Assembly (NCBI GenBank): GCA_958352145.1
Contig: CATWNM010000007.1
Span: 1 to 64,000, forward strand
From: an uncultured Eubacteriales bacterium
GTDB lineage: Bacteria; Bacillota; Clostridia; Oscillospirales; CAG-272
Direction of reading: 5' to 3'
DNA: 64,000 nt
Positions 60,608 to 64,000 of this stretch are shown piece after piece. The translations under genes were made by a program, and so were the position numbers. The notes beneath the pieces are model-generated. The model did not search any database and had not been told where the DNA came from. It saw only the letters and a program-made list of their open reading frames with translations. How positions within the stretch are numbered: position 1 is the first letter of the stretch; every line of letters begins with the position of its first letter.

Positions 60608-61300
60608 TCAGTTTTCCTCCTTTACGGGAAAAAGCAGCGCGGCGGCGGCCGACGCGGCGACGGCGCAGATAATCATGGCAAAGCCGCCGGATACTTTGGA
60701 CAAAAAAGGCGTATAGCGGAAAAGAACGCTGAGCGCGACGGCCAAACCGACGGCTGCCAGCACATGCTTGTCCTCTTTGGCTTTTGGCGTGACGATCGCG
60801 ATAAACATCCCGTACAGCGCGACGCCCAGCGCGCCGGTGACGATCGCCGGCAAAATGCTGCCGAGTACCGCGCCGCAGAGCGTGCCCGCTGACCAGCCGG
60901 CAATCGGAAGGAGCGCAAGCCCTGCAAAGTAGGCGGGCTCGATTTTTTGCGGATTGCCGATGGCGACGGCGAAAATTTCATCGGTTATGGCAAAGCCGAG
61001 CAGCCACCGCCATCCGCTGTGAAAATTTTTGCTTAGCTTTTGGGAAAGCGCGATGCTCATCAGTGCATACCGCGCGTTGACGACCAACTGCGTCAGCGCC
61101 ATTTCGATTAGGGTGCCCGAAGCGGTTATGACCGAAAGTCCGGCAAATTGGCCTGCGGAAGTCAGATTGGTTACGGAAATCAGCATCGCTTCCAAAAGTG
61201 TACATCCGCTTTGAGACGCCAATACGCCGAATGCGAGCGAAACGGAAAAATAACCGAGTCCGACCGGCAGTCCGCCGCGCAGTCCCGATTTGAAACTCAT
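60608..61300 (-). CDS. azlC: AzlC-type branched-chain amino acid exporter large subunit
   Basis: 230 residues with about eight hydrophobic segments. GLRGGLPVGLGYFSVSLAFG near the start and ISVTNLTSAGQFAGL and FAITDEIFAVA are AzlC signatures. The ATG at 61300 has GGAGG eight bases upstream; the longer in-frame start at 61318 would place the ribosome site inside the gene. Forms the transporter with AzlD. Confidence 0.92.
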   Translation of the reverse strand: MSFKSGLRGGLPVGLGYFSVSLAFGVLASQSGCTLLEAMLISVTNLTSAGQFAGLSVITASGTLIEMALTQLVVNARYALMSIALSQKLSKNFHSGWRWLLGFAITDEIFAVAIGNPQKIEPAYFAGLALLPIAGWSAGTLCGAVLGSILPAIVTGALGVALYGMFIAIVTPKAKEDKHVLAAVGLAVALSVLFRYTPFLSKVSGGFAMIICAVAASAAAALLFPVKEEN

Positions 61301-61347
61301 AAAACATGCCTCCAACAAAAATGGTATCGCACAGTTGCGCTTTGGCT

Positions 61348-61376
61348 ATTATACGACAAAATTGAGCGTTGTGCAA
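61348..61376 (-). promoter_or_regulatory. Promoter of azlCD
   Basis: Minus-strand TTGCAC, 17-bp spacer, TATAAT, about 48 bp before the azlC ATG. Confidence 0.7.
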
Positions 61377-61455
61377 TGGGGAATTTTAAAAATATGGCGG
61401 CGGATGGCGCTTTGCGGCGATGCGGTCAAAAAAAGAGGGCGTGTGCCCTCTGAGC

Positions 61456-61583
61456 TTGTCAAAAAACCAAAGGTTTTTGACAAAAAAGGCTTGGTTCGCT
61501 CGCGCCGCGCGCCGCAAAAGCGGCACTTGCCAAGCCGTAAGGTGCATACAGAGCGGCGCATGTCCGCTCTGTATGCCTTTTTT
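61456..61583 (+). repeat. Structured repeat with built-in terminator, copy 2 (upstream of azlC)
   Basis: Hairpin TTGTCAAAAAACC/GGTTTTTGACAA, then GGTTCGCTCGCG, hairpin GCCGC-AAAA-GCGGC followed by ACTTGCCAAGCC and AAGGTG, and a terminator hairpin GCATACAGAGCGG/CCGCTCTGTATGC with a T-run (61544-61583). It shares order and conserved blocks with copy 1. GGCTTGG and CCAAGCC can pair around the middle hairpin. No plus-strand gene precedes it, so here it may be an independent small RNA or a mobile repeat. The rest of 61377-61732 holds no gene. Confidence 0.6.
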
Positions 61584-61732
61584 ATTGAATTTGTTATGTG
61601 AGATGAAAAAGATGGTCATTGCGGACTGTTTGCATATTTGTGCATATTTGTTTTTTTACGCAGGCTCATTGGTTGAAGTGAATGTGAGAATTAAATATCA
61701 TAAAGCACCACATGCTGTATAAGAAAATCAAG

Positions 61733-61915
61733 TTAGTTCTTTGTGGACTCTATTTTAATTTCTCCATGTTCTTGCTCGTAACTTGAAATGTATATTTTGC
61801 AAAGATGCTCAAGCAAATTACTTACACTTCTTGTTTCTTTCTTTGAAATATAACGCAATTTTTCTAAATATTCATTTTGAAGATGAAATGTAAAAGGTGT
61901 TTTGTTCGTCGGCAT
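61733..61915 (-). CDS. Ribbon-helix-helix-like small protein (first of two paralogues)
   Basis: 60 residues, MPTNKTPFTFHLQNEYLEKL at the N-terminus: a short beta strand followed by two helices (EYLEKLRYISKKETRSVSNLLEHLCKIYI), the pattern of Arc/CopG-type DNA-binding proteins. A near-identical gene lies 163 bp upstream on the same strand. No toxin gene is adjacent. Probably a small regulator; target unknown. Confidence 0.65.
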   Translation of the reverse strand: MPTNKTPFTFHLQNEYLEKLRYISKKETRSVSNLLEHLCKIYISSYEQEHGEIKIESTKN

Positions 61916-62078
61916 ATAGCTTTTTCCTCAGTGAACAGATAAAAACAATAGTTTACTATAGATTACCAAAATTAAATCCATTTTTATACACCAACGGTAA
62001 AACAACAGTTATTGAATAATGACATATTTTTTACATTTTTTTTGATGAATCATTTGTTTGAGGGAGTAAAATGTTACT

Positions 62079-62255
62079 TTATTGATTATTAATTTCTATT
62101 TTTCCATGTGCTTGTTCGTATTCTTTTATATAGGATTTGCACAGATGTTCCAGTAAATTACTTACGCTTCTCGTTTCCTGTTTTGAAATATAACGTAGTT
62201 TTTCCAAATATTCATCTTCCAGATGAAATGTAAAAGGAGTTTTATTTGTTGGCAT
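62079..62255 (-). CDS. Ribbon-helix-helix-like small protein (second paralogue)
   Basis: 58 residues read directly from the minus strand: MPTNKTPFTFHLEDEYLEKL, then RYISKQETRSVSNLLEHLCK and a diverged tail ending HGKIEINNQ. About 80 percent identical to its neighbour, so a recent tandem duplication. A-rich ribosome-site region upstream is weak. The motif CCAACGGT occurs once upstream of each copy (61991 and 62331) and could be the operator. Gaps between these genes and up to 62430 hold nothing else recognised. Confidence 0.65.
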   Translation of the reverse strand: MPTNKTPFTFHLEDEYLEKLRYISKQETRSVSNLLEHLCKSYIKEYEQAHGKIEINNQ

Positions 62256-62430
62256 ATAGATATATCCTTTCCTTACGGTATAATAACGGTTGCATATATA
62301 TATTATCAGAAATAAATAATTTAATATACGCCAACGGTTATGATATTATGGTTAAACAGTTGCATAACAGTTTAATTTATGATAGAATTATTTTTAAATA
62401 TATGGTAAAAAGTGAAAGGATAACATTTGT

Positions 62431-63078
62431 ATGTTAAAAGATATTCCATACAGCGTAATAAAAAAGGACAAGCGTGCATATGAGATTATGCTGCTTCGAG
62501 AGCAATCCGGCTATACATATACAAAAATAGCCGAAAAATTTAACATATCGGTCTCGGAGGCAGGGCAACAATACCATTTCCTAAAACAGAAACAGATGCG
62601 TTTATATATCCGTCATGTTGCGGTAGTGCTGGGGCATGAAGATCTTTCTCAAGTCAGAAAAGTTTTTGACGACGCATATGAATGCTATGTGGATGAGATG
62701 TACCTTTGCGCATATTTAGAAAAGAAATACGGAGATATTTTGACTGAATATCGAGAAGGCGAACCGGGGATGCCGGAACAATGGATTCGAAGTCTGCCGC
62801 CGTTTAAGACTGCAATGCGTAAAAAAACAGTTTCCCGCATCGTAGAAATGCGGGAAACCAAACACATGGGGTATTCGGCAATTGCAAAAGAATTTTGTAT
62901 AACGCCGGCAAAAGCCAGGCATACATACGAATGGTTTTATTATGAACAGAGCTTAAAAATTATTGAAGCCTTGCAGGAAAAAGCGAAAAGCCCTGAAGAA
63001 AAAGAAGCAATATGGAGAAATTACTATAAGGGAAATTTGTCCTACAAAAAGCGCTATGAATTGCTGACGAAAAAATAA
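62431..63078 (+). CDS. Unrecognised protein with two helix-turn-helix-like motifs
   Basis: 215 residues. Two similar segments look like helix-turn-helix units: YEIMLLREQSGYTYTKIAEK, then FNISVSEAGQQY (about residues 13-45), and SRIVEMRETKHMGYSAIAKE, then FCITPAKARHTY (about 132-165). Between them is an acidic helical segment (DDAYECYVDEMYLCAYLEKK). I do not recognise the family. It could be a sigma-like or element-encoded regulator. AAAGGA lies 11 bases before the ATG. Confidence 0.6.
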   Translation: MLKDIPYSVIKKDKRAYEIMLLREQSGYTYTKIAEKFNISVSEAGQQYHFLKQKQMRLYIRHVAVVLGHEDLSQVRKVFDDAYECYVDEMYLCAYLEKKYGDILTEYREGEPGMPEQWIRSLPPFKTAMRKKTVSRIVEMRETKHMGYSAIAKEFCITPAKARHTYEWFYYEQSLKIIEALQEKAKSPEEKEAIWRNYYKGNLSYKKRYELLTKK

Positions 63079-63117
63079 ATGCATGATCCTATAAAAGATA
63101 TAGACAATGGGATACAT

Positions 63118-63366
63118 TTACCACTGAACAGCATTTTCCGGAATGCATTCAGAAATCGGCGAGTGAAGTTCATCAACGATTTTATCTTTCAAACCGGGAA
63201 TCGAATACAGATATATGGTTCCTATTAAGCCGTTATAATCTTCTTCACTGAGAATTACTGCATTCCCGTCTTTGGTGCTGATATTTACAGGTTCCTTGTA
63301 TTTTATCGTCTGCTTCAGTATATTGGAAATGTTTTTACGAAAATTTGTGATATTGGTATAGTACAT
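63118..63366 (-). CDS. YefM/Phd-type antitoxin without visible toxin
   Basis: 82 residues. YTNITNFRKNISNILKQTIK followed by EPVNISTKDGNAVILSEEDYNGL is the N-terminal DNA-binding and dimerisation core of Phd/YefM antitoxins, and the C-terminal half is complete to SPISECIPENAVQW. AAGGAG lies upstream of the ATG. The usual downstream YoeB/Txe toxin gene is absent: the next 40 bp are non-coding and the next gene is on the other strand. An orphan antitoxin or the survivor of a deleted pair. Confidence 0.8.
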   Translation of the reverse strand: MYYTNITNFRKNISNILKQTIKYKEPVNISTKDGNAVILSEEDYNGLIGTIYLYSIPGLKDKIVDELHSPISECIPENAVQW

Positions 63367-63409
63367 TTTGTGTTATCTCCTTGTGTACATTATAGAATAC
63401 ACTGTGGAT

Positions 63410-64000
63410 TCAGTGCGGAATGGGCGCAAAGCTGTCGTCGATGGTGATGACGCAGAAAAAGGACGGGTCCCGCTCGCGTGCCAGCGCCATGATTCTTTTG
63501 CACAGTTCTGTTTTGCTTATGGAAAGATTCTGCGGCGCTACGCAGTCGAAGATCAGATTTGTATGCGTTGGGCCGCGAACTACCCGCAAATCATGGATCG
63601 ACAGCGCTGGGTCGATGCTTTTGACCGCATCGGACAGCCATGTGCGCAGGTCGTTGATTTCCGGGTCGGCTGTGACAATCGGATCCATATGGATAACCAG
63701 ATGCAGGCCGAGTTCGTTTCGTATGTCCCGCTCAATGTTGTCGATGACGTCATGGCTGGCAATGACATTGGCCTCGGCTGCGACTTCTACGTGTACGCTG
63801 GCAAACTGACATCCGGGACCGTAGTCATGTACGATCAGATCGTGCGTGCCGAGCACGCCCGGATAACGCATGATTTTTTGCCGGATTTGTTCTACGAATT
63901 CGGGTTTCGGCGGCTTTCCCAGAATTGGATCGAGCGTTTCCCGGATCAGGCCGAATCCGCTGTAAAGGATGAATACGGCGACCGCCACGCCCATATAACC
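63410..64000 (-). CDS. Cation diffusion facilitator family transporter, C-terminal part
   Basis: The gene runs off the right edge; 197 codons are visible. The first residues VAVAVFILYSGFGLIRETLDPILG are the last transmembrane helix region and exit motif of CDF proteins. The rest is the cytosolic ferredoxin-like domain (MRYPGVLGTHDLIVHDYGPGC ... GLHLVIHMDPI) plus about 70 extra residues ending DPSFFCVITIDDSF. Probably exports divalent metal ions such as Zn2+, Fe2+ or Mn2+; metal specificity residues lie outside the window. Confidence 0.85.
   Translation of the reverse strand, partial: GYMGVAVAVFILYSGFGLIRETLDPILGKPPKPEFVEQIRQKIMRYPGVLGTHDLIVHDYGPGCQFASVHVEVAAEANVIASHDVIDNIERDIRNELGLHLVIHMDPIVTADPEINDLRTWLSDAVKSIDPALSIHDLRVVRGPTHTNLIFDCVAPQNLSISKTELCKRIMALARERDPSFFCVITIDDSFAPIPH

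Overview
The window looks like a chromosome segment of an anaerobic Bacillota, most likely class Clostridia and a gut-type Oscillospirales relative. The reasons are a short MetH with a separate reactivation-domain gene, a ThiT gene behind a TPP riboswitch, AzlCD, Gram-positive-style lipoprotein signals, strong GGAGG ribosome sites and remnants of Tn916-like conjugative elements. This placement is inferred from gene content. No database search was possible and base composition was judged by eye.

Left flank (1-18.0 kb, GC-rich). A minus-strand set covers the methionine/SAM cycle: mtnN, metF, a MetH reactivation protein and metH, followed by a DUF2079 membrane protein. A heterodimeric ABC exporter lies upstream. 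Next is a large lipoprotein in which a VanY-type peptidase sits between two copies of a YD-repeat module. An AraC-type regulator is divergent from a sugar-modification cluster of two TIM-barrel isomerases, a Gfo/Idh/MocA dehydrogenase and a membrane protein.

Genomic island (about 18.1-44.27 kb, visibly more AT-rich). It is bounded by direct repeats, the right one touching the 3' end of tRNA-Ser(CGA). Decayed xis-int modules lie at both ends and point outward. The left half, all on the minus strand, carries a LysR-controlled redox operon: aldo/keto reductases, an Fe-alcohol dehydrogenase, flavodoxins (two of them lipoproteins), a DUF4405 membrane protein and lipoprotein esterases. The centre holds remnants of a sigma factor, a replication initiator and an XRE regulator, plus a MerR regulator and a MITE-like element. 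The right half, on the plus strand, is a drug-efflux module (MarR, broken MarR, cytidylate-kinase-like protein, MATE, heterodimeric ABC exporter). Two copies of an unrecognised structured attenuator leader occur in it. It ends with sigma, HTH, xis and int genes or remnants.

Right flank (44.3-64 kb, GC-rich). A tightly packed ten-gene minus-strand operon runs murD, three M42 peptidases (one with a ruined active site), a methionine gamma-lyase-family protein, a lipoprotein, a cysteine desulfurase, a methyltransferase, trkA and trkH. After it come rnpB, TPP riboswitch-thiT, a HAD phosphatase, typA and azlCD. The last 2.5 kb holds two near-identical ribbon-helix-helix genes, an unrecognised two-HTH protein, an orphan YefM-like antitoxin and the 3' part of a cation-diffusion-facilitator gene. 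A structured repeat with a built-in terminator occurs twice, after typA and upstream of azlC.
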